Part shown: piece after piece, positions 28,393 to 37,342 of the stretch
Position numbering within the stretch: position 1 is the first letter of the stretch
Layout of the letters: each line of letters starts with the position of its first letter
Assembly: GCF_041199995.1 (NCBI RefSeq)
Contig: NZ_CP165646.1
Location: forward strand, 62,001 to 126,000
From: Leptotrichia sp. HSP-342
GTDB lineage: Bacteria > Fusobacteriota > Fusobacteriia > Fusobacteriales > Leptotrichiaceae
Direction: 5' to 3'
DNA: 64,000 nt
Position numbers and translations under genes: made by a program
Notes under the pieces: model-generated
The model's input: the letters and a program-made list of their open reading frames with translations, nothing else
What the model was told of the DNA's origin: nothing
Database searches by the model: none

Positions 28393-28457
28393 ATTTATTT
28401 TTTAAATCACGATAAATGGATAAAAAAAATAAATAAAAAAGGGTACAATATTATTTT

Positions 28458-28478
28458 TTCTATATATTAATTATAGAA
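28458..28478. promoter_or_regulatory. Palindromic operator candidate TTCTATA-N7-TATAGAA, copy 1
   Basis: A 21-bp inverted repeat has 7-bp perfect arms and spacer TATTAAT. The same sequence recurs at 43838-43858, and 26 bases around it match with one difference. Both copies lie between divergent genes. It is a candidate binding site for a dimeric regulator; the regulator is unknown. Confidence 0.5.
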
Positions 28479-28704
28479 TAGAGAAAACTTTCAAAAATTA
28501 GGATAATTTTAATTAAGAAAATAACAAGAATAAAAAAAATTGTAAAAAAAAATTTGATATAATATTAGTGAAAGATAAGGGTAAAATGAAGATAAAATTA
28601 ATTTTGTTGAAAAAATTAGATTTATTGGAGAATTTGTGGTATTATAGACAAATAAGGAGTATGTAGGTTAAGAAATAAAATTTTTTAAAAGAGGAAATTT
28701 ATAG

Positions 28705-29598
28705 ATGACTAATAAAGAAAAAGAAATTAAAGAGGCTAGGATAAAAGAATTGCTTGTGAAAAGGGAAGAGTACGTAAATAATGGAGAAATTGAGAAGGAA
28801 ATTGTGGCTTTGAGAGAATTGAAGGTATTGTTTAGAAGAGTGTATGGAGATGAAAGTAATGAGAATATAAAGGTTTTGACGGAACTGGGAAATGCTTTGA
28901 AATATGTTGGAAAATTTGAGGAATCATTAAGGCTATTATCTAAAGTAGAAAATATAGTTTTAAAAAAATATGGGGAAAATAGTCTTGCGTTTGTTACTTG
29001 TAGTGCAAATTTGGCAGAAGTCTACAGAATTATGAAAAAATATGACAAGGTAGAAGAAAAATATTCTAAGGCGATAAAAATCTACAAAAAAAATAATTTT
29101 AAGAATGGATATGTTTTTTCAGGTATTTGTAATAATTTGGGATTATTTTGTGAAGAAAATGGACATTATGAGGATTCAATAAAATGGCAACAAAGAAGTT
29201 TGGAAATATTGGAAAATTTTCAGAATAACGATGTACAGAAAGCAATAATACTAAGTAATATGGTAAAATCGTATATCAAACTTGATGAAAAAAAATTGGC
29301 AAAAAACATGATGGAAAAATCATTGGAAATATTAAGCAACGAAGTTGGGGAAAATTCGAATCTTTATTTGAATATAATTAATAATTTAGCAAATGTCTAC
29401 TTTGAAAGCAACAGTTATAAAATAGCGTTAATATTACTGGAAAAATGTGAACATATATGTAAAATTATCTTGGGAACTGAAAATGAAAATTATAAAAATA
29501 TTTTAGAAAAAATTTCAATTGTAAAGAAAAAAATTGAAAAACATAAGATGGAACAATATGTTTGGAAGGATCAAATTGTAAAAAAAATAAAAAATTAA
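28705..29598 (+). CDS. TPR-repeat protein
   Basis: This 297-residue soluble protein is built of helical repeats of the TPR_12/kinesin-light-chain-like kind. Paired helices with LGNALKYVGKFEESLRLLSK, ANLAEVYRIMKKYDKVEEKY, NNLGLFCEENGHYEDSIKWQ and NNLANVYFESNSYKIALILL recur about every 42 residues. No signal peptide or catalytic domain is seen. Start ATG 28705 follows AAAAGAGGAAA. The YlxM-like gene begins 20 bases after it, so they are likely co-transcribed. Binding partner unknown. Confidence 0.75.
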   Translation: MTNKEKEIKEARIKELLVKREEYVNNGEIEKEIVALRELKVLFRRVYGDESNENIKVLTELGNALKYVGKFEESLRLLSKVENIVLKKYGENSLAFVTCSANLAEVYRIMKKYDKVEEKYSKAIKIYKKNNFKNGYVFSGICNNLGLFCEENGHYEDSIKWQQRSLEILENFQNNDVQKAIILSNMVKSYIKLDEKKLAKNMMEKSLEILSNEVGENSNLYLNIINNLANVYFESNSYKIALILLEKCEHICKIILGTENENYKNILEKISIVKKKIEKHKMEQYVWKDQIVKKIKN

Positions 29599-29618
29599 AA
29601 AAGGAATTTGGAAGCATT

Positions 29619-29942
29619 ATGGATAAATTGGAAGATTTTTTAAAATATTCTGTGCTTTTTTCTTATTATAGTGAACTTTTTCCTAAAAAGAAGAGGCAAT
29701 ATCTGGAACTTTATCTAGAGGAAAATAGTTCTCTTTCAGAAATTGCTGAACAGTACGGAGTTACAAGGCAGGCTGTTTTTGATAACATAAAAAAAGGTGT
29801 TCAGAAACTAGATGAGTATGAGAGTAAACTTGGAATATTTGAAAAAGAAAAAGAACTGAAGGGGAAACTTGAGTATTTAAGAAAAAATTTTACTATGGAG
29901 AATTTGGAAAAAATAATACAGGATTTTGATTATACAGAATAG
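29619..29942 (+). CDS. YlxM/UPF0122-like helix-turn-helix protein
   Basis: This 107-residue protein resembles YlxM: DFLKYSVLFSYYSELFPKKK, then RQYLELYLEENSSLSEIAEQYGVTRQAVFDNIKKG, a sigma-factor region 4-type helix-turn-helix, then a coiled C-terminus. YlxM usually lies beside ffh and is linked to the signal recognition particle. Here no ffh is adjacent and the partner is a TPR protein. Start ATG 29619 follows AAAAAAGGAATTTGGAAGC; an upstream extension overlaps the TPR gene and is unlikely. Confidence 0.78.
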   Translation: MDKLEDFLKYSVLFSYYSELFPKKKRQYLELYLEENSSLSEIAEQYGVTRQAVFDNIKKGVQKLDEYESKLGIFEKEKELKGKLEYLRKNFTMENLEKIIQDFDYTE

Positions 29943-29976
29943 TTTTAATATTGAGAAAAATGAAAAAAGTTTACTA

Positions 29977-30004
29977 TTGACAAATAAAAAAATTGGGGTA
30001 TAAT
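29977..30004 (+). promoter_or_regulatory. Consensus promoter of the rpiR leader
   Basis: TTGACA at 29977-29982 and TATAAT at 29999-30004 are perfect consensus hexamers with a 16-base spacer. Transcription would begin near 30011, giving a leader of about 130 bases before the RpiR start, with a terminator-like hairpin inside it. Confidence 0.75.
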
Positions 30005-30058
30005 GGTTATGTAAAGAATATGTGAAGTTATAGGATATAGTTATTACTATTTGGATTA

Positions 30059-30123
30059 GACAAAACTGAAATGGCGGGAAATGCTTCTGATTAATGTTTT
30101 CCCCCTTTGGTTTTGCCTTTTTT
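30059..30123 (+). terminator. Terminator-like hairpin in the rpiR leader (possible attenuator)
   Basis: A long imperfect stem pairs GACAAAAC and the following AAATGGCGGGAAA with TTTTCCCCCTTTGGTTTTGCC and is followed by a T6 run. It lies downstream of the promoter at 29977 and upstream of the rpiR start at 30144. It could end a short RNA of about 110 bases or attenuate rpiR. Confidence 0.55.
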
Positions 30124-30143
30124 ATTTAATAAGAAGGTGAAGG

Positions 30144-31004
30144 ATGATTATTAGTAAACTGGAAAAAAAGGAGAATTTTACAAATAATGAAAATGAAATA
30201 GCAGATTACATTTTAAAACACTTGGATGAGGTACATTTGCTGTCAGCGGAGAGTTTAGCTAAAAAGGCGTTTGTGAGTAAGGCTACTATTGTGAGATTTT
30301 GTAGAAAACTAGGGGTTAAAGGGTATAGGGATTTTCAGAGAAGTTTGGATAAAGAAGTCGAGGAAATGTTGAAAATAAAGGGACTACTTAGTGAAGAACC
30401 TGTAAACAGTGAAACAAAATATGATGAAATTATCTCAATTATTCCATCGCTTTATGAAAGAGTTATTGGGGCTACAAAACTTAATTTGGATACACCTGTT
30501 GTGGAAAAAATTATTGAAAAACTTAAAAATGTTAAGAAAATTGAGATTTATGGAACTGGAATTTCATATATATTAGCAAAATTGGCTTCATTTAAATTTA
30601 TGACGCTTGGAATAGAGAGTGCGGCTTATGATGGTCTTAATGAGCATTATGTAATTTCTACGGAAAAAGGGGAAAAAGACATGGCTCTTATTATCTCGCT
30701 TTCAGGGAATAATCCCTATATGATTAGAATTGCGGAATATTTGAAAAAAAGGAATGTATTTGTCGTAGGAATTGGGAATGGATCATCTGAAGAAATAAAA
30801 AAAGCATGTTCGGAATATATTGAAATACATGCTCCAAATTATATTTTGAGTTTTGAGATGGTGTCTCTATTTACTGGGATTAATTATGTGCTGGACATAT
30901 TTTTCACTTCGCTTTTAGTGTCGAATTACTACAAAAATATAAATACTTCACTGGAAGTCAGTAAAAATTATGAGACAAATGAACCGAAAGTATCAAAAAA
31001 ATAA
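30144..31004 (+). CDS. RpiR/MurR-family transcriptional regulator
   Basis: This 286-residue regulator has an N-terminal helix-turn-helix (LSAESLAKKAFVSKATIVRF, then CRKLGVKGYRDFQRSL) and a C-terminal SIS sugar-phosphate-binding domain (EIYGTGISYILAKLASFKFM, IISLSGNNPYMI). RpiR proteins sense phosphosugars. The next gene is a 6-phospho-beta-glucosidase, so control of that gene by its phosphosugar substrate is the simple hypothesis. Start ATG 30144 follows GAAGGTGAAGG. It has its own strong promoter and structured leader. Confidence 0.88.
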   Translation: MIISKLEKKENFTNNENEIADYILKHLDEVHLLSAESLAKKAFVSKATIVRFCRKLGVKGYRDFQRSLDKEVEEMLKIKGLLSEEPVNSETKYDEIISIIPSLYERVIGATKLNLDTPVVEKIIEKLKNVKKIEIYGTGISYILAKLASFKFMTLGIESAAYDGLNEHYVISTEKGEKDMALIISLSGNNPYMIRIAEYLKKRNVFVVGIGNGSSEEIKKACSEYIEIHAPNYILSFEMVSLFTGINYVLDIFFTSLLVSNYYKNINTSLEVSKNYETNEPKVSKK

Positions 31005-31130
31005 TTACAATAGACATAATTTTGAAACAATGGGGAAAATTGATAAATGCTCTTGTTTTTGTAAGATTTTAGTGTTATATTTTTAATGTAAAGGAAATTA
31101 TTAAAAATATTAAATGCGAAAATTTTTTAG

Positions 31131-32564
<1,434 letters not shown>

Positions 32565-32602
32565 CATTTGAAATTATTTATTGAAAAAATTAGTAAAAAA
32601 AT

Positions 32603-32640
32603 AAAGGGATTTTTAAAATAGCGAATCCCCTTTGCTTTTG
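32603..32640 (+). terminator. Terminator-like hairpin after the GH1 gene
   Basis: AAAGGGATT (32603-32611) pairs with AATCCCCTTT (32624-32633) with one bulged C, followed by a weak T tract (GCTTTTG). Confidence 0.6.
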
Positions 32641-32776
32641 TGTGAAACTTTTTATGCTAAACTCTATGTAAACAATGAATTTATTACAAATTTTTCTAAT
32701 AAATGATATAAACCTAATGTTTTCAAGCGATTTAAGATATAAATTAATAGATTCTAGTACAAATAATCCGTCGGAG

Positions 32777-32838
32777 CATTTTTCTATACTGGCAAAACTA
32801 TTTGAGCATAGCGAGTTTTTTGTCAGTGTAGAAAAATG
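32777..32838 (+). repeat. Structured intergenic element, 21-bp hairpin with TTTGAGC/GCGAGTT top
   Basis: The left arm from 32777 (CATTTTTCTATACTGGCAAAA) pairs with the right arm ending at 32838 over 21 positions with no mismatch if two G-U pairs are allowed. The top carries TTTGAGC-ATA-GCGAGTT. The wobble pairs work only in the + strand RNA. It occupies the otherwise gene-free stretch 32565-33054; short frames there on both strands are by-products of the hairpin. The top motif recurs at 48367 and 53786. Confidence 0.65.
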
Positions 32839-33054
32839 TCGTAGACTAGCCATAGGTTGTAGGATTTGCGGCAATGAGCAATTCTACAGAAATAAAAGAT
32901 AAAAAAGTTAAATGATTATGGATTAGCTATTTAACAACCCTATTATAAAAATTTATTTTTATTTTTAAACAGGGGTTTAGTATTAAAATGAAACTGAGAA
33001 ACTTAAATAAAATAAGAATTATAGAAAAAATAAAAATGTAAAGGGAGAATTGTT

Positions 33055-33795
33055 ATGAGCACAGCTTATGGGAATAATAGATTTAGCAAGATAAGAATCT
33101 TTTCAGGAGCACAATTAAAATATATCGCTTTTTTATCAATGTTGATTGATCATGTGAATAAGGCTTTGATGTATCCTTTGCTAACAGAAAATGGATTTTT
33201 GAGATATGTGAGCGATGTATTTGATATTTTGGGAAGAGTTGCATTTCCGATTTTTATGTTTTTTCTTGTGGAAGGCTTTTTTAAAACAGGAAATAGATTC
33301 AAATATCTTTTAAATTTGATTATTTTTGGAATTATTTCTGAAATCCCATTTGACTTGTTCCAGTCGGCAGTATTTTTTCAGCCAAATTCAAATAACGTAA
33401 TGTTTACATTGGCTTTAGCATTAGCTATGATTTGGGTTATTGATGAATTGAAAGTGCCAAAATCATATATAATTCCCCCAGTATTATGGTTTCCTGTTTC
33501 AATAATAATCGTTATAACTGTTTGCCTGTTGTCGATGATTTGGGGATTGGACTATGAATATCACGGAATTTTGATTGCATATTTTTTCTATATATTTCGT
33601 AATAATCCAATATTATCAATTATAGGAGGATATCTTTCGATTTTTAAGACTCCGTGGGCTTTGCTAGGATTTGGCTTGACACTTACTTATAATGGGAAAA
33701 GAGGAAAACAGAATAAAATTTTGAATTATTTGTTTTATCCTGTACATTTATTAATTTTGGGGCTATTGAGACTATGTTTTAAAATAGGAATTTAG
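33055..33795 (+). CDS. TraX-family membrane protein
   Basis: This 246-residue integral membrane protein has about seven hydrophobic segments and the TraX family text: FSGAQLKYIAFLSMLIDHVN near the N-terminus, FDILGRVAFPIFMFFLVEGF, and YLLNLIIFGIISEIPFDLF. TraX acetylates pilin in F-like plasmids. Chromosomal homologues are usually of unknown role and related to acyltransferase-3 proteins. Start ATG 33055 follows AAAGGGAGAATTGTT. No conjugation genes are nearby, so the annotation is by family only. Confidence 0.82.
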   Translation: MSTAYGNNRFSKIRIFSGAQLKYIAFLSMLIDHVNKALMYPLLTENGFLRYVSDVFDILGRVAFPIFMFFLVEGFFKTGNRFKYLLNLIIFGIISEIPFDLFQSAVFFQPNSNNVMFTLALALAMIWVIDELKVPKSYIIPPVLWFPVSIIIVITVCLLSMIWGLDYEYHGILIAYFFYIFRNNPILSIIGGYLSIFKTPWALLGFGLTLTYNGKRGKQNKILNYLFYPVHLLILGLLRLCFKIGI

Positions 33796-33800
33796 AATAG

Positions 33801-33932
33801 AGTCTGCGCGAAGGAACGATAATTAGCATGGTTCTGTTTGGACCTTTATTCAGAATATTTATGTTAAGAATTGAAAAAATCTATGAAAAGTGGGATTTAG
33901 TTAATGGAAAAGTCAAATTGAAAAAGAAATAG
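33801..33932 (+). pseudogene. C-terminal remnant resembling a YczE/YitT-type membrane protein
   Basis: A 43-codon frame follows directly on a stop. It encodes LREGTIISMVLFGPLFRIF, similar in pattern to the GEGT-I-LIGP end of YczE/YyaS/YitT-like membrane proteins as I recall them, then a charged tail. No N-terminal part is found upstream, where TraX ends. It is probably a truncated gene, although an internal ATG at 33828 exists. The match is from memory and weak. Confidence 0.4.
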
Positions 33933-33967
33933 AAGGATTGAAATAAAAAATATTGAAAGGATTAATT

Positions 33968-34354
33968 ATGAAAATAAATCACGTAGCAATTTATGTAAAA
34001 GATTTGAAAAAAACAAAGGAATTTTATGAGAAATATTTTGAAGCAAAGGCAAATGAGAAATATCATAATAAAAATACTGGATTACAGACTTATTTCCTAA
34101 CTTTTCCCGATAGTGAAGTAAGGCTTGAAATAATGTCACGTCCTGAACTTTTGGAAAGAAATGATAAAATAATGAATGAAGGCTTTATCCATATTGCTTT
34201 TAGTGTTGGAAATAAAGAGAATGTCGATAAATTGACAAAAAGACTTGTAAATGATGGATTTAGATGCTTAAGTGGGCCTAGGACGACTGGAGACGGATAT
34301 TATGAGAGCGTTGTTGAGGATTGTGAAGGTAATTTGATTGAAATAACGGAATGA
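33968..34354 (+). CDS. VOC-superfamily (glyoxalase-like) protein
   Basis: This 128-residue protein has two VOC half-motifs: NHVAIYVKDLKKTKEFYEKY at the start and FIHIAFSVGNKENVDKL in the middle, ending ESVVEDCEGNLIEI. The metal-ligand positions (His in NHVAIY, Glu near the first half end, His in FIHIAF, Glu in NLIEI) are present. This suggests a metal-dependent lyase or dioxygenase-like enzyme, but the substrate is unknown. Start ATG 33968 follows GAAAGG; an upstream TTG at 33953 is less likely. Confidence 0.82.
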   Translation: MKINHVAIYVKDLKKTKEFYEKYFEAKANEKYHNKNTGLQTYFLTFPDSEVRLEIMSRPELLERNDKIMNEGFIHIAFSVGNKENVDKLTKRLVNDGFRCLSGPRTTGDGYYESVVEDCEGNLIEITE

Positions 34355-34448
34355 TAAAATATTTGTTTGCAAATTGAGAAAAAAGATTTGGAGAGTATAA
34401 TTACTAAAAAGATACATAAAAATTTTCATATATTAAGGAGTGGTAATT

Positions 34449-35042
34449 ATGTTTAAGAAATTAGAAAAAAATGGATTTTATTATGGATTTCCAGTATTAC
34501 TGATGACTACAAAGGATAAAGAAACAGGTAAAAATAACGTAACTCCGTTATCGTCTTCATTTGTACTTGGAAAATCAATAGTTGTGGGAATAGGATTTGG
34601 AAATAAAGGATTTAAGAATATTGAAGCTGGATCGGATGTAACTTTTAATGTTCCAGATGAAAACTTGTACGAAAGTGTGAAAAAGATTGAAAAATTTACA
34701 GGCGATACAGAAATATCAGAAGTAAAGCAGAATCTTGGATATATATACTGTGAAGATAAGTTTAAAATTGCAGGATTTACTGAATTAGCTGGTGAAATGG
34801 TAAATTCTGTGAGAATAAAGGAGTGTCCAATTCACATAGAGGCAAAAGTTACAGATATTCAAAAAAAAGACTGGTTTGCCATAGTAACCTGTGAAATACA
34901 GGGGATTTTTGTTGATGAAAAAATAATGATGGATGATTCTCACATCGATACAAAGAAATGGAAACCATTAATTTATAAATTTAGGGAATATACTTCAACA
35001 GGCGATAGATTGGGATTGAATTTTAATTTTCAGGAAGTTTAA
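34449..35042 (+). CDS. Flavin reductase-family (FMN-binding split barrel) protein
   Basis: This 197-residue protein has the flavin reductase-like split-barrel pattern: FYYGFPVLLMTTKDKETGKNN followed by SSSFVLGKSIVVGIGF and a TFNVPDENL segment, with KWKPLIYKFREY near the end. Such proteins bind FMN and reduce it or use it for redox chemistry. Start ATG 34449 lies eight bases after AAGGAG; the GTG at 34440 overlaps the ribosome site. It could serve with the Old Yellow Enzyme at 35942, but they are separately transcribed. Confidence 0.78.
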   Translation: MFKKLEKNGFYYGFPVLLMTTKDKETGKNNVTPLSSSFVLGKSIVVGIGFGNKGFKNIEAGSDVTFNVPDENLYESVKKIEKFTGDTEISEVKQNLGYIYCEDKFKIAGFTELAGEMVNSVRIKECPIHIEAKVTDIQKKDWFAIVTCEIQGIFVDEKIMMDDSHIDTKKWKPLIYKFREYTSTGDRLGLNFNFQEV

Positions 35043-35131
35043 GAAGAATTTGGAAGTTATTAAAATCAAAGATTCTGTTGTTTTTCAAGAAAGGTTATTT
35101 TAAAAAATTGTTTTTTTGATAATTGTTTAAA

Positions 35132-35689
35132 TTAAAAATTTTTAATACCATTGTAAATAAGACTTTCTATTGTCTCTATAAAATTTTGCAATGGTATTTT
35201 TCTTCCATCATTTATCCACTGTTTATAACTTCCTAGAATAGATGAAAATACAAATGATAAAATAATATTACGTAGATAAGGCTCTTTTTCTTTAAAAAAT
35301 TCTGACTTTTCCCATGTTTTTTTAATAATATTGTTTATCATTTTTTGTAATACATAATCATTTTTTGAATCAATTATTATTTTGTCGTGAGCATTTCCAT
35401 AAATTTCTGAAAAATCAATAAAAGTATTAATAATATTTTTTAAATCTTTAGGAAAAGCAAGCAAGGAAAATTTTTGTATATATTCGTTAGTAATTTTATC
35501 TTGTATTTCTAAAAATAAGTTATCAATAGACGAATAATAACGATAGAAAGTTTTTTTGCTAATTTCAGCTTTTTCAATTAATTCTTTTACAGTTATTTTT
35601 TCATAATCCTTTCCTTTAAAAAGTTCAATAAAGGACTTGTGAATATTCCTTATTGTTTTTTTTATTCTTATATCTTCATAATTAATCAT
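35132..35689 (-). CDS. TetR-family regulator
   Basis: This 185-residue repressor has its N-terminal helix-turn-helix (YEKITVKELIEKAEISKKTF then YRYYSSIDNLFLEIQ) and a helical ligand-binding remainder with TetR_C-like text (SFVFSSILGSYKQWINDGRK). It is divergent from the OYE gene at 35942 with a 252-base intergenic region holding an inverted repeat, the standard layout for a local repressor. Start ATG 35689 is preceded by AAAGGAAACTGGTAAAACT on the - strand. Confidence 0.85.
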   Translation of the reverse strand: MINYEDIRIKKTIRNIHKSFIELFKGKDYEKITVKELIEKAEISKKTFYRYYSSIDNLFLEIQDKITNEYIQKFSLLAFPKDLKNIINTFIDFSEIYGNAHDKIIIDSKNDYVLQKMINNIIKKTWEKSEFFKEKEPYLRNIILSFVFSSILGSYKQWINDGRKIPLQNFIETIESLIYNGIKNF

Positions 35690-35842
35690 AGTTTTACCAG
35701 TTTCCTTTCTAAAATAAACTCAAAAATAGTTAAAATTCAAATAATAAAAATTATATAAATTGATAATTTGTAATAGTTTTAAATTTTTTATGCTATAAGG
35801 AATTTTACAATGAAAAATACTAAAATGCAACTTTTTTGTACC

Positions 35843-35864
35843 AAAAGTGTCAAAAGATACTTTT
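35843..35864. promoter_or_regulatory. Probable TetR operator
   Basis: AAAAGTGTC (35843-35851), four As, then GATACTTTT (35856-35864) make a near-perfect inverted repeat with one mismatched position pair. It lies between divergent tetR-type and OYE genes, about 78 bases before the OYE start. A related half-site (CTAAAAGTTTC) follows at ~35870-35880. Confidence 0.5.
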
Positions 35865-35941
35865 AATAACTAAAAGTTTCTCAAAATAGAAATAAATATG
35901 TTAAACTTGTATAGTGAAATATAACAAGTGAAAGGATAAAT

Positions 35942-37165
35942 ATGGAAAATCAAATATTATTTACTCCGTTAAAATTAAAAAATGGAGCAGTTATAAAAAA
36001 TCGTTTTTTAAAATCTGCAATGAGCGAGGGAATGGCAAATTCTAAAACTAATTCTCCAAATGAGTTGCATGTGAATTTATATAGAAAATGGGCAAACGGA
36101 GGGACAGGACTTCTGATAACGGGAAATGTTATGATAGATAGACAGGCTTTAGGCGAGCCAGGAAATGTAGTAATAGACGAAAGAGACATGGAAATGCTTA
36201 AAAAATGGGCAGAAGCAGGGAAAGAAAATAATACGCATATATGGATACAGATAAACCATCCAGGAAAACAGGCTCCTAAAAGTGTAGCAAAAGAATCTGT
36301 TGCACCAAGTGCGATAGAAATTCAAGGAGATTTGAAAAGTGGATTTGTAAAGCCAAGGGAACTTACAAAAGATGAAATAAAAAATTTGATAAAACGTTTT
36401 GGAAAAGCAGCGGAAATTGCTAAAAAATCAGGTTTTACAGGAGTTCAAATACATGGAGCGCACGGATATTTAATAAGCCAGTTTTTATCATCTGCAGATA
36501 ATGTGAGAAACGATGAATATGGCGGAAGCATAGAAAATAGAATGAGATTTTTAGTTGATGTATATAATGAAATGAGAGAAAAAGTAGGAAAAGAATTTCC
36601 GATAGGATTAAAAATAAATTCATCAGATTTTAGTAACAATGGATTTACAGAAGAGGAGTCTATTATTGTTATAAAAAAAATGTCCGAAATAGGAGTAGAT
36701 CTTATAGAAATATCAGGCGGAAATTATGAAAATTCTAAAATGCTTTCTGAAAGAGGGGATAATGAAAAGGTATTTTTTATAGATTATGCTAAAAAAGTAT
36801 TGTCGTTAATAGATACGCCTATAGTAGTTACAGGAGGTTTTAAAAAGGTAGAAACTATGCAAAAAGCTATCAAAAAAGAAAAAATATCCATGATAGGAAT
36901 TGCAAGACCCATAGTAATATATCCAAATTTGCCTAATGAAATCAAAGAAGGGAATATCTCCTCAGTATCTTTAGAAAGATTAACAACTGGATTTAAAGGA
37001 TTGGATAAAAAATTAGGAGGTCTTATAGGATTAAGCTATTATGAGCAGCAAATACGAAGACTTGCACAGAATAAACCTGTAAAAATTCATAGAAATGCCT
37101 GGAGTCCGCTATTATTTACAATATTGTATCATGGAAAGAATGCGTTAAAACCTAGGCGAAGATAA
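35942..37165 (+). CDS. NADH:flavin oxidoreductase, Old Yellow Enzyme family
   Basis: This 407-residue FMN-dependent ene-reductase-type TIM barrel starts with LFTPLKLKNGAVIKNRFLKS. It has HIWIQINHPGKQAPKS, the substrate histidine region GVQIHGAHGYLISQFLS, NVRNDEYGGSIENRMRFL, and PIVVTGGFKKVETM near the phosphate site. It lacks the C-terminal iron-sulfur and flavodoxin domains of 2,4-dienoyl-CoA reductases, so it is the short OYE type with a modest C-terminal extension. Start ATG 35942 follows GAAAGG. Likely controlled by the divergent TetR regulator; physiological substrate unknown. Confidence 0.87.
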   Translation: MENQILFTPLKLKNGAVIKNRFLKSAMSEGMANSKTNSPNELHVNLYRKWANGGTGLLITGNVMIDRQALGEPGNVVIDERDMEMLKKWAEAGKENNTHIWIQINHPGKQAPKSVAKESVAPSAIEIQGDLKSGFVKPRELTKDEIKNLIKRFGKAAEIAKKSGFTGVQIHGAHGYLISQFLSSADNVRNDEYGGSIENRMRFLVDVYNEMREKVGKEFPIGLKINSSDFSNNGFTEEESIIVIKKMSEIGVDLIEISGGNYENSKMLSERGDNEKVFFIDYAKKVLSLIDTPIVVTGGFKKVETMQKAIKKEKISMIGIARPIVIYPNLPNEIKEGNISSVSLERLTTGFKGLDKKLGGLIGLSYYEQQIRRLAQNKPVKIHRNAWSPLLFTILYHGKNALKPRRR

Positions 37166-37211
37166 GTTTAGTTAAATTAAATAAAGGTCGTTAAATTTTA
37201 CCAGAATCTTT

Positions 37212-37247
37212 AACCTCATAGTATAAATATATCTATGGGGGGTTTTT
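37212..37247 (+). terminator. Intrinsic terminator after the OYE gene
   Basis: AACCTCATAG (37212-37221) pairs with CTATGGGGGGTT (from 37233), giving a GC-rich stem with an asymmetric G bulge and a T5 run. Confidence 0.75.
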
Positions 37248-37342
37248 ATATTAAAGTAAAAAAAGAATTTGGGAAATAAAAGAGAAGTGTGTTAAAATAA
37301 GAATAGAAAGATATGAGGCTGGGAAAGGTGAGTTTACAAAAT

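Noticed and set aside
32590-32902. Two overlapping opposite-strand ORFs (94 and 75 codons) after the GH1 gene
   Set aside because: They overlap each other and span a long hairpin; neither has a convincing ribosome site or family text. Explained by the structured element.
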